A stretch of DNA of 64,000 nucleotides, from the NCBI GenBank assembly GCA_002368545.1, contig MTSC01000054.1, forward strand, positions 62,001-126,000. The letters are read 5' to 3'. Shown here one piece after another: positions 10,065 to 20,477 of the stretch. A program made the position numbers and the translations under genes. The notes under the pieces were generated by a model. The model was not told where the DNA came from, did not search any database, and saw only the letters and a list, made by a program, of their open reading frames with translations. Source of the DNA: Ramichloridium luteum (taxonomy: Eukaryota > Ascomycota > Dothideomycetes > Mycosphaerellales > Dissoconiaceae). Position 1 is the stretch's first letter. The number at the start of each line of letters is the position of its first letter.

Positions 10065-11579
10065 CTAAACCTGCTGTCCAGCAGATAGACCAGCTGGCTT
10101 CAACGTCTCGGCATCCCACTCACCGAGGTGCGTGATGCCGCTGCCGCTGCCTCCATCGATGTCCTCACCATCGACAGCATACGCCGCCTGCGCTTCAGAT
10201 GCGTAGTTCGCAATGTCGCACGAAGATTGACCCAGCACAGCGCTGAATATCTGATCCTTGAGCGCTTTGACGGCCTCCACCACTTCGATGACAGCATTTG
10301 GTGCCGCACTGGCCAACAGCGAGGCGCCCAGACAGCCAACTTCACCCGCGACGTTCGAGACCGTGATGTTCAAGGGCACGAATGCACCGTTGTAGTTAGT
10401 GCCGAGTGGCTGCGGCTTGAAAAGGAACAGCTGGCCAATGTCGCCGAGCAGGTCTACGAGTGAGTACGAGTTCGGGATGCGGTACCAGTCGTCCGGAAAG
10501 GTCTCGTTAAGATAGAACGGCGCAATGTTCTGGAAGTCCGGGATGTTCGGGTAGGTGCCGTTTGGCAAGGGGCGCGTCAGCAGCGCGCGGGTGGCATAGA
10601 TGACGGCGAAGTTGCCTCCCATGGTGAAACGCGGGTTGGTGGCGCGGCTCTCCTCGACGGCATCGGCGGCGTTGTGTGCCACTGCGTTGATGTTGAAAAG
10701 ACCATCACCGTGCGTGTTGGCATCACTCACAAGCTTATTCCAGCGAGTGATGTTAAAGGAATGATTGTCACCAAAGTAGCGATCCCCGCGCGAGATCGAC
10801 GCGTCGATCTCGAAGAGCCCGTGACGATCGATACCATAGAGGGGCTCACCAAGTGTCTCGGGGACACGGGAGTCACGGCCACCGATGGAGTATTTTCCGG
10901 TCGGGATATCACCGCCGGCGAGCAGGCCGAGAGCACTGAGGAAGACTGACAGATCGTACGAGATAGAGTAGGCAATCTGCAAGGCATTGGCTGCCTCAGC
11001 AAAAGTGGTGATCCCATCGCGCGAAAGATAACCGTGGTTGGCAAGGGTGTTTAAGGTCGGGCAGGTGCCACGAACGTCGGTGGGACCAGGCGCGATGTAC
11101 TGATGGTCAGGATCATTGCCCGGGATTGCCTTCAAGCCCGACTCCTGCGGTGTGGGCACATCCAACGCTTGGAGGATTCCGGTCAGAGGAGGCAACAGAT
11201 CACCAACCAGTCCACGCTCCTCAACGTGACGACGGTGGGCCTTTGGTGTCAAGATGGCCGCATCGATGTCGACATCGTCATCGCGCTGCTCAAGGCGAGA
11301 GCGAACGTGCCCCTCAATGGCATCGTGGTGCTCAGCTGAACGGGGAGTTCGAGGGGTCAAAGCACCGAGCCCCAGCGGAGACAAGACGCCAGAAAGCGGG
11401 TCCAAGACCGGTGGATCGTTAGATTGTCTCTTTTGCGTGGGTACGTCCAGACCCTTGCCCTGGAGATATTTCTTCTGGAGGTCTGGAGGCGCAAGTCCAC
11501 GGCGATGGAGTTCCGACATGGGGCACAAGGCCCCCACCGTAGAAAGAAATCCGAGAAACAGGGTCGAAGAGATATGCAT
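10065..11579 (-). CDS. secreted heme-thiolate peroxidase/peroxygenase (Peroxidase_2 family)
   Basis: Intronless, 504 residues from the ATG at 11579, the first Met and the one that gives a signal peptide (hydrophobic residues 3-18). The chloroperoxidase/unspecific peroxygenase core starts near residue 170: TCPTLNTLANHGYL carries the Cys expected to be the proximal heme ligand (C173), followed by an SIGGRDSRV block and EIDASISRGD (E257, D259). Family members oxidise or halogenate substrates with hydrogen peroxide, usually outside the cell. Two points are odd. A long N-terminal extension of about 150 residues, charged and rich in Arg/Asp/Pro, precedes the domain and may be a propeptide. The middle position of the usual E-H-D or E-G-D triplet is Ile. 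Several N-x-S/T sites fit secretion. The family call is firm; the substrate is unknown. Confidence 0.87.
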   Translation of the reverse strand: MHISSTLFLGFLSTVGALCPMSELHRRGLAPPDLQKKYLQGKGLDVPTQKRQSNDPPVLDPLSGVLSPLGLGALTPRTPRSAEHHDAIEGHVRSRLEQRDDDVDIDAAILTPKAHRRHVEERGLVGDLLPPLTGILQALDVPTPQESGLKAIPGNDPDHQYIAPGPTDVRGTCPTLNTLANHGYLSRDGITTFAEAANALQIAYSISYDLSVFLSALGLLAGGDIPTGKYSIGGRDSRVPETLGEPLYGIDRHGLFEIDASISRGDRYFGDNHSFNITRWNKLVSDANTHGDGLFNINAVAHNAADAVEESRATNPRFTMGGNFAVIYATRALLTRPLPNGTYPNIPDFQNIAPFYLNETFPDDWYRIPNSYSLVDLLGDIGQLFLFKPQPLGTNYNGAFVPLNITVSNVAGEVGCLGASLLASAAPNAVIEVVEAVKALKDQIFSAVLGQSSCDIANYASEAQAAYAVDGEDIDGGSGSGITHLGEWDAETLKPAGLSAGQQV

Positions 11580-11648
11580 TGTGAAGTCAATCAGCAAGAT
11601 CTGTAAGCGAATGTTGATGAGAAAATCTCACCTGGGTATTGACTGAGC

Positions 11649-11656
11649 TTTATATA
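11649..11656 (-). promoter_or_regulatory. TATA-like box of the peroxygenase gene
   Basis: Reads TATATAAA on the minus strand, about 70 bp upstream of the ATG at 11579, a usual place for a fungal core promoter. Functional use is inferred. Confidence 0.5.
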
Positions 11657-12891
11657 CATTCTTGAAGCAAAAGGAGTTTGAATCGCATTCCTGAGCATTG
11701 AGTAAGCTGCAGACTTGTTGCCGAGCGTCAATTCCGACATTCGACACAATCATGGTCTCATGCAATCCGTTCATCGATCACCATCTTGAGATCGACGATG
11801 CTCGAGGCACACACTGCTGAGTTATCTTTCATTGGTTGTATGAATTACAGCCGACAAGGTATGATCTCAACTCAATCGAAGATCGCAAGGAGGAAGTGAG
11901 CTTGACTGCGACCCTGCGGCATCTTATCGGCCATTAATGAGCTACGATCGGACGCGCGGTGTCCGGCTTTGCCTTTTGCGGAAATTCTGTCGTCACGCTG
12001 ATACGAATAACTGCTCGTTATCGGAGATGTATTGAAATGTATCATATAATGTATACTGTTTACAATTTGTTGGTGATAGAACATACACTCAAAGTCGATC
12101 AAACATTGCCTAACTTTCTCTTTAGAATACGAGCCGGTTGCCGGCTATCTAGTCCAACATGTTATTTAGGACTGTGAAGTTGCCGATCAGATCTTTGATC
12201 TAAGCCTCGCCAAGCCGCAATATCTCGAATTCAATTCTCCTTGCGTGCATATTGTGCCGGCCCGGCACCGTCGCGACCGTTCAAACGCATGATATGCTTT
12301 CTTTAGAGGGGTATGCCTGCTAGCGCGCACGCCTTAGCAATGATCAATCGCATCTTTAGAGATCGCTCACGGAAATTTCCCGAACAGGCAAATCGGCTAG
12401 AACGAATCATGATAGTCCTGAATGTCAGACCAGTGCGCTCGAATGACAATGACCGTATTGAGTTCCAATAGCAGGAGGCATGTGCGCGGTCGTCATATCA
12501 TGGCAATAATGACGTCTGTCAAGTGGGATTGTAGCCTTCACTGGCTTTTCTACAGCCCGTCGTCACATTTGAAGGATGCCATGCAGTTCCGGAAGTGTAT
12601 AGCTCGTCCCACTGCGACATAGTGTAGAAAACGCTCAAAGACTGAATTCTTTGAAAAAGTGATCCATCAAGGAATTTCCACACCTCTAACATTACTCGAG
12701 CCTGTGGTTATGGCATTGAAATTGGTGGTGTCGTGTGGGTAGATAACCCGAGAATAATCTAGTCGGTTCACCTCACAATAATGAATGACTCAATGAGCTG
12801 TACAACAGCACCATGACCACCCTACACTGCCCATGATTGCGTCGTAAGCTCAGCTCCATTGCAGCCGCGCATGTTGGTCTGGCTCAATGAT
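11657..12891. other. intergenic region with second degenerate repeat copy
   Basis: No gene recognised. It contains the upstream flank of the peroxygenase gene and, at about 12608-12700, a diverged copy of 8894-8989. The right part is the 3' flank of the NACHT-ankyrin gene. Confidence 0.4.
12608..12700 (+). repeat. degenerate direct repeat, copy 2
   Basis: Diverged partner of 8894-8989 in the same orientation. The shared core is more AT-rich here (for example GACATGGTG versus GACATAGTG). No terminal repeats or coding potential that would name the element. Confidence 0.55.
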
Positions 12892-13115
12892 TAAAGTAGG
12901 AGCTGTACGGCTTTTCCATGGTCGTTCTCCTTTGCCCAATCCCGTGGCGCCTGACCATCATCGTCGCAAGAACGGATATCGACTAGATCTGGCCAACGGA
13001 GCAGATACTCCGCAACCGCTTTGTGGCCTCCTGCTGCAGCCCATGACAATGGGGTATGGCCTGATGCATTGCGGCAGTCTTTTCCGACATTATCGGTCGC
13101 TCCGAGGAGATGCTA
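12892..13115 (-). pseudogene. ankyrin-coding continuation beyond an in-frame TAG
   Basis: Directly after the TAG at 13113-13115, the same frame stays open for 73 more codons to TAA at 12892-12894. It encodes clear ankyrin units: HTPLSWAAAGGHKAVAEYLL, then DDDGQAPRDWAKENDHGKAV. The join reads KIL-stop-HLLGATD, so the stop falls inside a repeat unit. CAG-to-TAG by one C-to-T change is the simplest origin. I see no suitable GT-AG pair that would splice the stop out. It is either a disabled C-terminus or a recently shortened protein. Confidence 0.8.
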
Positions 13116-16100
13116 TAGAATTTTGCCCTCGCCTTGCCCAGCTGCCCATGATATCACCATTCGGCCGGATGCATCACGGATATTAGCATCGGCCTGCTTG
13201 GTCTCCTGGAGCAGCTTCACCATTCCTGCCTTGCCGTGCTTTGCGGCCAATAATGATAGTGCGCAGCGATCTTGCTCATCATGAGTATTGATATTGCCAT
13301 TGTTCTTCGCGAGAAGTAGCTTCACGATCGCTTCATGTCCATTTTCTGCCGCCCATGACAGCGGTGTACGACCGTCTTCATCAGGAAGATCGATATCTAC
13401 TCTACCAGTTTCGAGAAGGAGTCTAATGACCGTTTTATGACCCCATCGTGCCGCCACCAATAGTGGCGACATCCCGAGAACCCCTCGAAGATTGACATCG
13501 ATGCTATCAAAAGCAAGAAGCAGTTCAACGATTGCTACATGGCCACCTGCGGCTGCGCAGAATAGTGGTGTCTTGTCAACTGACGTGCGATAGTTGATAT
13601 CAACCCCTGGAACGTCGAGCAGTATCTTTACAATCGTCGTGTGGCCGTTGATTGCTGCTTCCACGAGCGCTCGATTCACAGAACACATACGGTCACCACC
13701 GTGCCGAAAGGGACTTTCGATCAGGTTATGATCGCCCCCTGCTGTGCCAGTAGCTTGGCTATGATCCAGCTCGATCTGACCGGCTGCAAGAAGTAGTCTT
13801 ACGTTCGTCATGTTCCCATCTTGAGCTGCCAAACTAAGCGGTGTTTGACCCATATAATCAAAAGTATGAACGTCGATTCGGTCGTCTCCAAGTAGCATTT
13901 GTACAGTTGCTTCGTGTCCAAATTCGGCTGCGAGACTCAGCGGCGTTCTGCCACTACCACTCTTAGCAGCATTCACGTCGATTTGATCAGCCTTAAGAAA
14001 CATTTGCACAATTGCTTCGTGCCCCTTTTGTGCTGCTAGAGCTAGCGGTTCACCAAGATTGATCTCGATTTGATCAGCTCTGAGAAGCAGTTGGACAATT
14101 GCTTTGTGTCCATTCAAAGCTGCCAGGCTTAGTGCTGTTGAACTGTAACTAGAAGCATTGACGTTGATTTGATCAGCCGCAAGCAACATTCGTACAATTG
14201 CTTCGTGTCCGTCCTCGGCTGCCAGTATCAGCGGCGTATCGCCCGCGTATCCACGAGAATTGACATCGACTTGATCGCGCATCCGGACTAAAATTTCCAC
14301 AACCTCTCCATGGCCTTCGATGGCTGCAAGCGCCAAAGGCGTCCGGCGATCAAGATTCATGGAATCTAGATCTAAATCTGTGCATAACATGTGTTCCATA
14401 ATTGTCGCCAAGCCTAGAAAAGCTAGGATATGGGATGCCTGAATTTTGTCCCAATATTTTTCATACTTATAATTGTGCTCAAATATGAACTGAGCAAGAT
14501 TATAAACTTTATCAGGGCAGCTCAAGAGCGAGACTGCGAGTTCAGTCAGGCGGACGACATCTTGTTCCGTTCGATGTTGGTCTTCGGACTGTCTAAAGTG
14601 ATGGCCCCAATATGTGGCGGCGTATGCCAAAAAGGGGTGTCGCGCAATCATTGCCTCAGGGCGGCCTCTCTTGCCAGCATCGGCGGTGTATGTATCGAAG
14701 GACAGATACCTAAGGCATTTTGTCGCGATCCATGTGAAGGGCTCTGGTTCCGGACCATTCTGGAGTTCCTCGGCAAACTTCCGCTCCAGGTACGCTTGCG
14801 TGGTGAAATGGACCAGACGTATCACGCCCGCATCCACGTCCTCTACGAGAAGTCCGGCGCAATACGAAATGATCGCTTTGCACGATACGATGTTCTCCTC
14901 GTCCAGATCGTGAACGTGGTCGTCCAGCTCGATCGCGAGCGCGTACTCCAGCTCAAGGGGGGTGAGTTGTCTCCGGCTGTAAGTAACCCATGCGAGCGCT
15001 TCCAGGGCACGGATCTGACGAGGTCGTGGCTGCTCCGCTAGCCGCTTCATCGCACTATCATAGGCACTATCGTACATATCATTTTTCAGATGAGATTGTG
15101 TCTCCAGCTGCTCGACAGCTAGCCTCAATTCTTTTCGTGAGTCAATCCCAGAGAAGTGAGCCATGAAAAGCCGTGCAAGCAGAAAACTAAACACAATATG
15201 AGCTTTCGCCGGTTCTGTAAGGATTTCCGAGGTGGGTACTTACATTCCCTTGACTGCTGAGACGATACTTGTCACGATCCTGTCCTGGAGCTGCTTTGAC
15301 TCTCGCGTACTCTCGGGAAATCTCGTCAATTGCGCACGGAGATACAAGCTCAGATCGCTCTCAGAGGCACGGATTTCGATATTGGAAGTATGTTCAAGAT
15401 GTTTCACGATGTGATTCATGACAACGGGTAAAGACCTCGAGGTAATGAGCACGTGGGCTTTGTTATGTTGTTGGATCTTTTTGATTGCAATGATCACTTC
15501 TTCACGGAAATCATCGTGGCACTCATCGAGCGCATCGACCACAACATTTACTTGCGTAAAAGTCGCGATCGCGGCTGACAATTCTTTCTCGATATCCTGT
15601 AGCGTTGGTCGACTGCTTCGCGAATTATGATGGTCGTACAATTTCCCAAGCGATTCCGGTACACCTTTTTTGAACCAGACAAGTTGACGGAGCAGTGCGC
15701 ATAGGACTTGGAATGTGTTTTGCTCTGCCACGCGTTTGTAATTGAAATAGACATAGATCGTCGCTACAACAGCGACATCATTTGACTGAAGCAGACTATC
15801 AATCACTGTTGCAGCCATGACCGTTTTACCGGCTCCTGCTTCACCGTGGCAGATCAGAACGCTTGAAGAGTTCTGAGACCACTGGGCGAATTCATCCGAC
15901 GCGAAAATCCAATCGCCCGTGTGAGGCGTACGGCTCGCGTAGTAGTCGTTATGCAGCTGGCTGTAATCTGTTGGACTCAGCCATTCCATGAGGTCTTTCC
16001 ATCGCTTTTCGGCCTCGAGGTTATTGAATGAAGCTTGTGTCCGGGCAGCACCTGCAGACAGGTCCTGCATCATGCGAGCAAATAGCACACGAAGGTTGTC

Positions 16101-16607
16101 CGCGACATCGTCAAGCTTATCCGAATTGTTGACCAGTTTCTCGTCGAGTTCTCTCACTTGCTGCGATAAGCCCAGTGTCGCGTCAAGGTTGACGACGCCT
16201 ACAGCGCCCTGAAGCTCGTCGCGGCATGTTTCTAGATGTTCCTGAAGCTCCCCTATCGTCTTTTGTCTGAAAGGAAAGAAGACCCTGCGGGCTTGGGAGC
16301 GCAACTTTTCGCGCATGCTGGCCGCCTCGTCGGCCTGCGGAAACTTGTCCAGCATTTCCCGCAGACGTTCTGCGGGCTCAGCACAGCGCCGAGCGGCGTT
16401 TGCCAACAGCTGCAACTTGTCGGCATCCACGTCGTGTCGTTGGAGCGTGGCTCGGAGAACGAGGAACATTCCCTTCTGCTCCAACAGCTGCTGTCGCAAT
16501 TGTGCGACATCCTCGGGGCAATTCTTCCACGCCCGGTAGAACTCGTAGAAATCCTTGCTCAAGTCAATCACGAGACTGGTAACTGCGAGGGCAGTGCCGG
16601 GATCCAT
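13113..16607 (-). CDS. NLR-like STAND protein: N-terminal domain, NACHT, ankyrin repeats
   Basis: Two exons, 16607-15244 and 15186-13113, with a 57-bp intron (15187-15243); 1,145 residues up to the first stop. The N-terminus (MDPGTALAVTSLVIDLSKDF..., helical and Leu-rich to about 190) resembles the N-terminal domains of fungal STAND proteins. The NACHT NTPase follows: P-loop GEAGAGKT at 255-262, Walker B VVVDALDEC at 355-363, sensor VLITSR at 386-391. The splice joins KGI to FLLARLF, restoring the usual helix. A winged-helix-like stretch then leads into about a dozen ankyrin units. Such proteins are thought to sense non-self ligands and signal through the N-terminal domain, for example in incompatibility or defence. 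The C-terminus is cut by a TAG with ankyrin sequence continuing beyond it. Confidence 0.9.
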
Positions 16608-17855
16608 GGTGAGCCCCCGTCCTGCTTAGAATCTTTGGTGTGGCTTCCAGAATTCGAGGAGATTGTTTTGAAGAGGAGCGAACCTCGTCGTTGAGACTGC
16701 AAGGCTGAGGCGGCCCATCGCGAGATGGCTGTGGGGGCCATACATGCATCCTGCATGAGCTGAAAGTGGAGCAAGCTCACCTGCATGCAGTGAGAGTAGT
16801 AAGCACATTCTCTTCCTTTTACAACCAACGGAGCTGTTCAATGCCATGCAAACAAGTGAGGAGTATGCTAATATTCTCTCAGCCGACAATACAGCCCGAC
16901 TCGCTAAAAATTCTGATGACGAACGACCCGAGGCGTCGTACAGTGTGAAATTGTTGGAATGTTCATCGGGTGTTAGTTGGCGTCGCTACCCAGTATATCA
17001 ACGAATCGTGAAGAAATCCGGTTCTTCCATCATATCAGGATTATCATGTAGAAAGCAGCAATCGTGGCGAGTGCCCATCTAAGCTGCGGTTTGCGTGCCC
17101 TACGTCCGATTGATCTTGACACCTCGATGGAACCTGATATCCTCTGTGCCTCTCAAACAGCACCGACATGCTTTTCCCGGCAAGTTTCATCCTCACTGTC
17201 GGGCGCACTAGCTATTCGGTTCATCGATGAATGCCGCCAGGTTCCACCGGAAGATAGCAGCCCCACAGGGTCAGTTCGCTCTACGGCACAGCAACACGGA
17301 CCGTCGATACCGTGCCGCAGACTCCCGATGCAGGTGACAGTCGCACATTTGTCAGCACTACACGCGAACACAGAGATGATCGACAATCCACGATATGGGC
17401 AAGCCGGGCATGGCGGGAATAACACAGTCGATTCAGTGATTGGAGTCCGGGAATAAGATCCCTCCTGAAGCAACGTGGCGAGGATTCATGCTTTTGGAAC
17501 AGCCATGTCCATACGAATTCCTACCCGCGAGCCGTAAAGGTAAGCCCCACCGGCGGTGTACCTTAACAACTTGGTGCGGCACGGATTCGATAAATACCAG
17601 GATTAATCCCAGCGGCACAGAAAACGTTGGTCTCTACTCAACTTGGCACAGAGATCAAGAAATACTTTTCGACTAGAGCGAGCCTGAGCAACCTTGCGAT
17701 CCAGACCCAGCGGGTTCACTTGCGGTCAACCATATTGATCGAAGGGAAGGACGACGAAGTGGGGGTAAGGTTCGGACAACCTCAATAAGTCACGGAAGAA
17801 TCCTGGCTGGCCAAGAGCTTAACAAGCCAAATACCGTGCTCAGCCGAACAGCAAC
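16608..17855. other. intergenic region between divergent genes
   Basis: No gene recognised in 1.25 kb. It must hold the promoters of the NACHT-ankyrin gene (left) and the MDR oxidoreductase (right). Short frames on both strands show no recognisable domains. Confidence 0.4.
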
Positions 17856-18998
17856 ATGGCCGCCGAACTCCAGGAAACCGCCAAAAGTTCCGCTGACAAC
17901 AGCGGCGCGGGAACGGCGACCTCCCGTCATGGCCGTCACTGGGCCCTCACGCCGAACCTAGGCCTCGATGGCTTGACCTTCCACACGCCTTCCTCTGCCA
18001 TCGACCCTACCAAAATCGCTCTTTCTCCCACCCAAGTGCTCGTGCACCTGCACTACGCCTCCCTCAACTACCGCGACATCGCCATGACATTGGGGACCTA
18101 CCCCCTCACGAATCGCGACAGTACAATCCCCTGCTCCGACGCTTCCGGCACGATCCTCCGCGTCGGTGCCTCCGTGACCCGCTTCGGTCCGGGAGACTCC
18201 GTCTGCACGGTCTTCAACCAAGACCACCAGCGCGCAGACCGCGGCGTGACGGCAGCACAGCGCGCGTCCAGTTTGGGGAGTCATCGGGATGGAGTCCTGC
18301 GGGAGTACGCTGTGTTCGAGCAGGACGCGGTGGTGCAGAAACCGAATTATCTCGGTTTCGCGGAGGCGGCGACGTTGAGTTGTGCGGCGTTGACGGCGTG
18401 GAACGCGCTGATGGGGTTGCCCGGACGATTGAAGATCCAGAAAGGGGAGTATGTGTTAGTCCAGGGGACTGGAGGGGTCAGTTTGTTCGCGGCGCAAATT
18501 GCGGTCGCCGCAGGCGCGGTGGTGATTGCGACGACTTCTGGAAAAGAAAAGGAGGAGAAGTTGAAGGCGATGGGCGTGCGGCACGTTATTCAGCGGAAGG
18601 AGGACCCAAAGTGGGGAGCCACGGCCAAGCACTTGACCCCCGATGGCGAAGGCGTGCATCATGTGCTCGAAGTCGGCGGGGAGACGTCGGTGGCGCAGAG
18701 TTTGAAGGCGGTGCGCTGCGAGGGCGTGATCTCCTTCATTGGATTCCTGGGCAGCAAGGAGGATGGCCCGCGGTTAACGAGCTGGGGCGATCTGCTGCCG
18801 TCGTTGGCGATGGTGCGCGGCATCATCGTGGGCTCGAGAGGGCTGTTTGAGGAGATGAATACGTTCTTGGAGGAACATGAGATCCGCCCCGTGCTGGATC
18901 CGCGCGTGTTTGAGCTCGAGGAGGTCAAGGAGGCATACCAGTACATGATCGACCAGAAGCAGTGGGGAAAGATTGTGATCCGGATTAGCGAACCGTAG
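17856..18998 (+). CDS. zinc-type alcohol dehydrogenase-like MDR oxidoreductase
   Basis: Intronless, 380 residues, a usual length for the medium-chain dehydrogenase/reductase superfamily. The GroES-like half contains SLNYRDIAM, IPCSDASGTI and GDSVCTVFNQ; the Rossmann half contains VLVQGTGGVSLFAAQIA, the NAD(P)-binding loop. The pattern is closest to the fungal group annotated as zinc-type alcohol dehydrogenase-like (the fission yeast SPBC1773.06c type), which often lacks the full zinc ligand set and behaves like quinone or enone reductases. Substrate cannot be read from sequence. It converges on COG2 with a gap of only 126 bp. A Ser/Gly-rich leader of about 25 residues precedes the domain and does not look like a strong targeting signal. 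Confidence 0.9.
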   Translation: MAAELQETAKSSADNSGAGTATSRHGRHWALTPNLGLDGLTFHTPSSAIDPTKIALSPTQVLVHLHYASLNYRDIAMTLGTYPLTNRDSTIPCSDASGTILRVGASVTRFGPGDSVCTVFNQDHQRADRGVTAAQRASSLGSHRDGVLREYAVFEQDAVVQKPNYLGFAEAATLSCAALTAWNALMGLPGRLKIQKGEYVLVQGTGGVSLFAAQIAVAAGAVVIATTSGKEKEEKLKAMGVRHVIQRKEDPKWGATAKHLTPDGEGVHHVLEVGGETSVAQSLKAVRCEGVISFIGFLGSKEDGPRLTSWGDLLPSLAMVRGIIVGSRGLFEEMNTFLEEHEIRPVLDPRVFELEEVKEAYQYMIDQKQWGKIVIRISEP

Positions 18999-19124
18999 AT
19001 GGTGCTCTTCCGGAAGCCTTCAATAGAATCTTTGCACTGTTCTCGTTTTGACCCTGGCCCTCTGGACTTAGCAAAAATCAGCCTCTTGCCGGCGCTTTTG
19101 TGCTGTTCGTGGTCGAGGTGTAGT

Positions 19125-19979
19125 TCATCCTGCCTTTAGCACCTTAATGCTCTCCACTTCCGCATCAAGATCGCCATAAATCTTGACCACCGCCAGAATG
19201 ACATCCGATGCCTTCTTCTCCTTTGCCTGCCTCAAGGCCGCCGCCAGATCGAGGAGTAAAGTCTTCCTGACCTCCTCCAAGCGTGGCTGTTGCGCAACAA
19301 GGAAAGGATGTTTGGGTCCGATTCTTCGCACCGCGCGCGTGATCAGTAGATATTTCTGCGCGTGCCGTTGTAGCTTCTTCAGCGGGATCGTCAACTTGAG
19401 ATTGCTGTCGCTCGTCTCATCGTCCTCGTCGTCTACATCTTCGTCCTCATCATCCTCAAACTCATCCTCTTCGCCCTTCATCCCAAGACTCTCCTCCAAC
19501 TCTCCAATCTGCTCCTCGACTTCCAGTAGTGCTCTCCCTTGCACCACCTGCCCCCTCACTGCCCTTCGCTCCTCTAGCAACGCATTTACCTCCTCCAACC
19601 TCCCCCTCACCGCCTTCCTGACACCCTCAATCTCCCTCTGAAACCCGAGCACTCCAAGCCGGACATTTTCAACTTTCTCCTCGCCTTCCCGCAGATCGCC
19701 TCCAAGACCTAGAAACTCCTCGTAGTTCCCATTCACCAGGTCTAGCAGTTCTTGATTCAGCAGCTGGCTGCGCGCGCGCAGATCTCCCCGCAGGTCTTCG
19801 AGGGTTTGATGCCGGTTGCGAAGGGTGGAGAGATAAGCTGAAGGGTCGAAATCCGGAGCGAGGAAGTCGGATCGCGGGAGTGGCGCTGGATAGGGTAGGG
19901 TGTCTTCGTCGTCCGAGAGGTCGAGGTAGGCGGGGGTTGAGATGGACATGGCGGTGGAGTGGTGGTGAGAAGCACTCAT
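19125..19979 (-). CDS. COG2: conserved oligomeric Golgi complex subunit 2
   Basis: Intronless, 284 residues, typical for the short fungal COG2. After an acidic leader (DLSDDEDTL) comes the COG2 N-terminal block: DFLAPDFDPSAYLSTLRNRHQTLEDLR, then a long coiled coil with LVNGNYEEFLGLGGDLREGE. An acidic run (about residues 170-190, rich in Asp/Glu) separates it from a C-terminal helix set. COG2 is part of lobe A of the COG tethering complex, which captures retrograde vesicles at the Golgi and keeps glycosyltransferases in place. The gene is divergent from the NADH pyrophosphatase gene and shares about 500 bp of upstream DNA with it. Confidence 0.85.
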   Translation of the reverse strand: MSASHHHSTAMSISTPAYLDLSDDEDTLPYPAPLPRSDFLAPDFDPSAYLSTLRNRHQTLEDLRGDLRARSQLLNQELLDLVNGNYEEFLGLGGDLREGEEKVENVRLGVLGFQREIEGVRKAVRGRLEEVNALLEERRAVRGQVVQGRALLEVEEQIGELEESLGMKGEEDEFEDDEDEDVDDEDDETSDSNLKLTIPLKKLQRHAQKYLLITRAVRRIGPKHPFLVAQQPRLEEVRKTLLLDLAAALRQAKEKKASDVILAVVKIYGDLDAEVESIKVLKAG

Positions 19980-20477
19980 TGTGGCGGCGGCGGGGAGTGA
20001 GCACTACAAGCGGCGACTGTCACGCGGTTTTGAAGGCGTCCACCGACGATATCTGAAGGGGAACGTGGAGGTAGTCGTGAATCGTGAATACTTTCCCCCT
20101 CATGCGATGTTCAAGTTGTCCATTGGAAATTCTGAGTCAGCCACAGCTCCGCCGCGGTCCTGCCCTGACTCGCAGCGGAGCAGTCGCAATCGCTGGTGAT
20201 GACGCAGGGACTCTGGTGGTATTCGTGCCCGGCGGTTTGTCAGGCGGGTTGGACAGCAATTACGAAACATCCGATTGTGTCCGGGTGGAAGAAAGAAAGA
20301 TAGCAGGTTTTTCAAGCGAGATCTGGTCAGTATATTCTTCCTACAGCATCATTATCCTGAGACAGACCCATCGGTATCGCGATATTCCTCCAGATCGACC
20401 CACCTACGAAACCCGTCGATGCGCCCCAGCTAACCGCCGATAAGCAAGCAACGAACCTCACCAGGAAAAACACCATA
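19980..20477. promoter_or_regulatory. shared divergent promoter region COG2 / NADH pyrophosphatase
   Basis: About 500 bp between two divergent ATGs. No gene recognised and no clear TATA box; it presumably contains both promoters. Confidence 0.45.

Noticed and set aside
11580..11597. Peroxygenase start six codons upstream
   Set aside because: That codon is TTG; the ATG at 11579 gives a better signal peptide.
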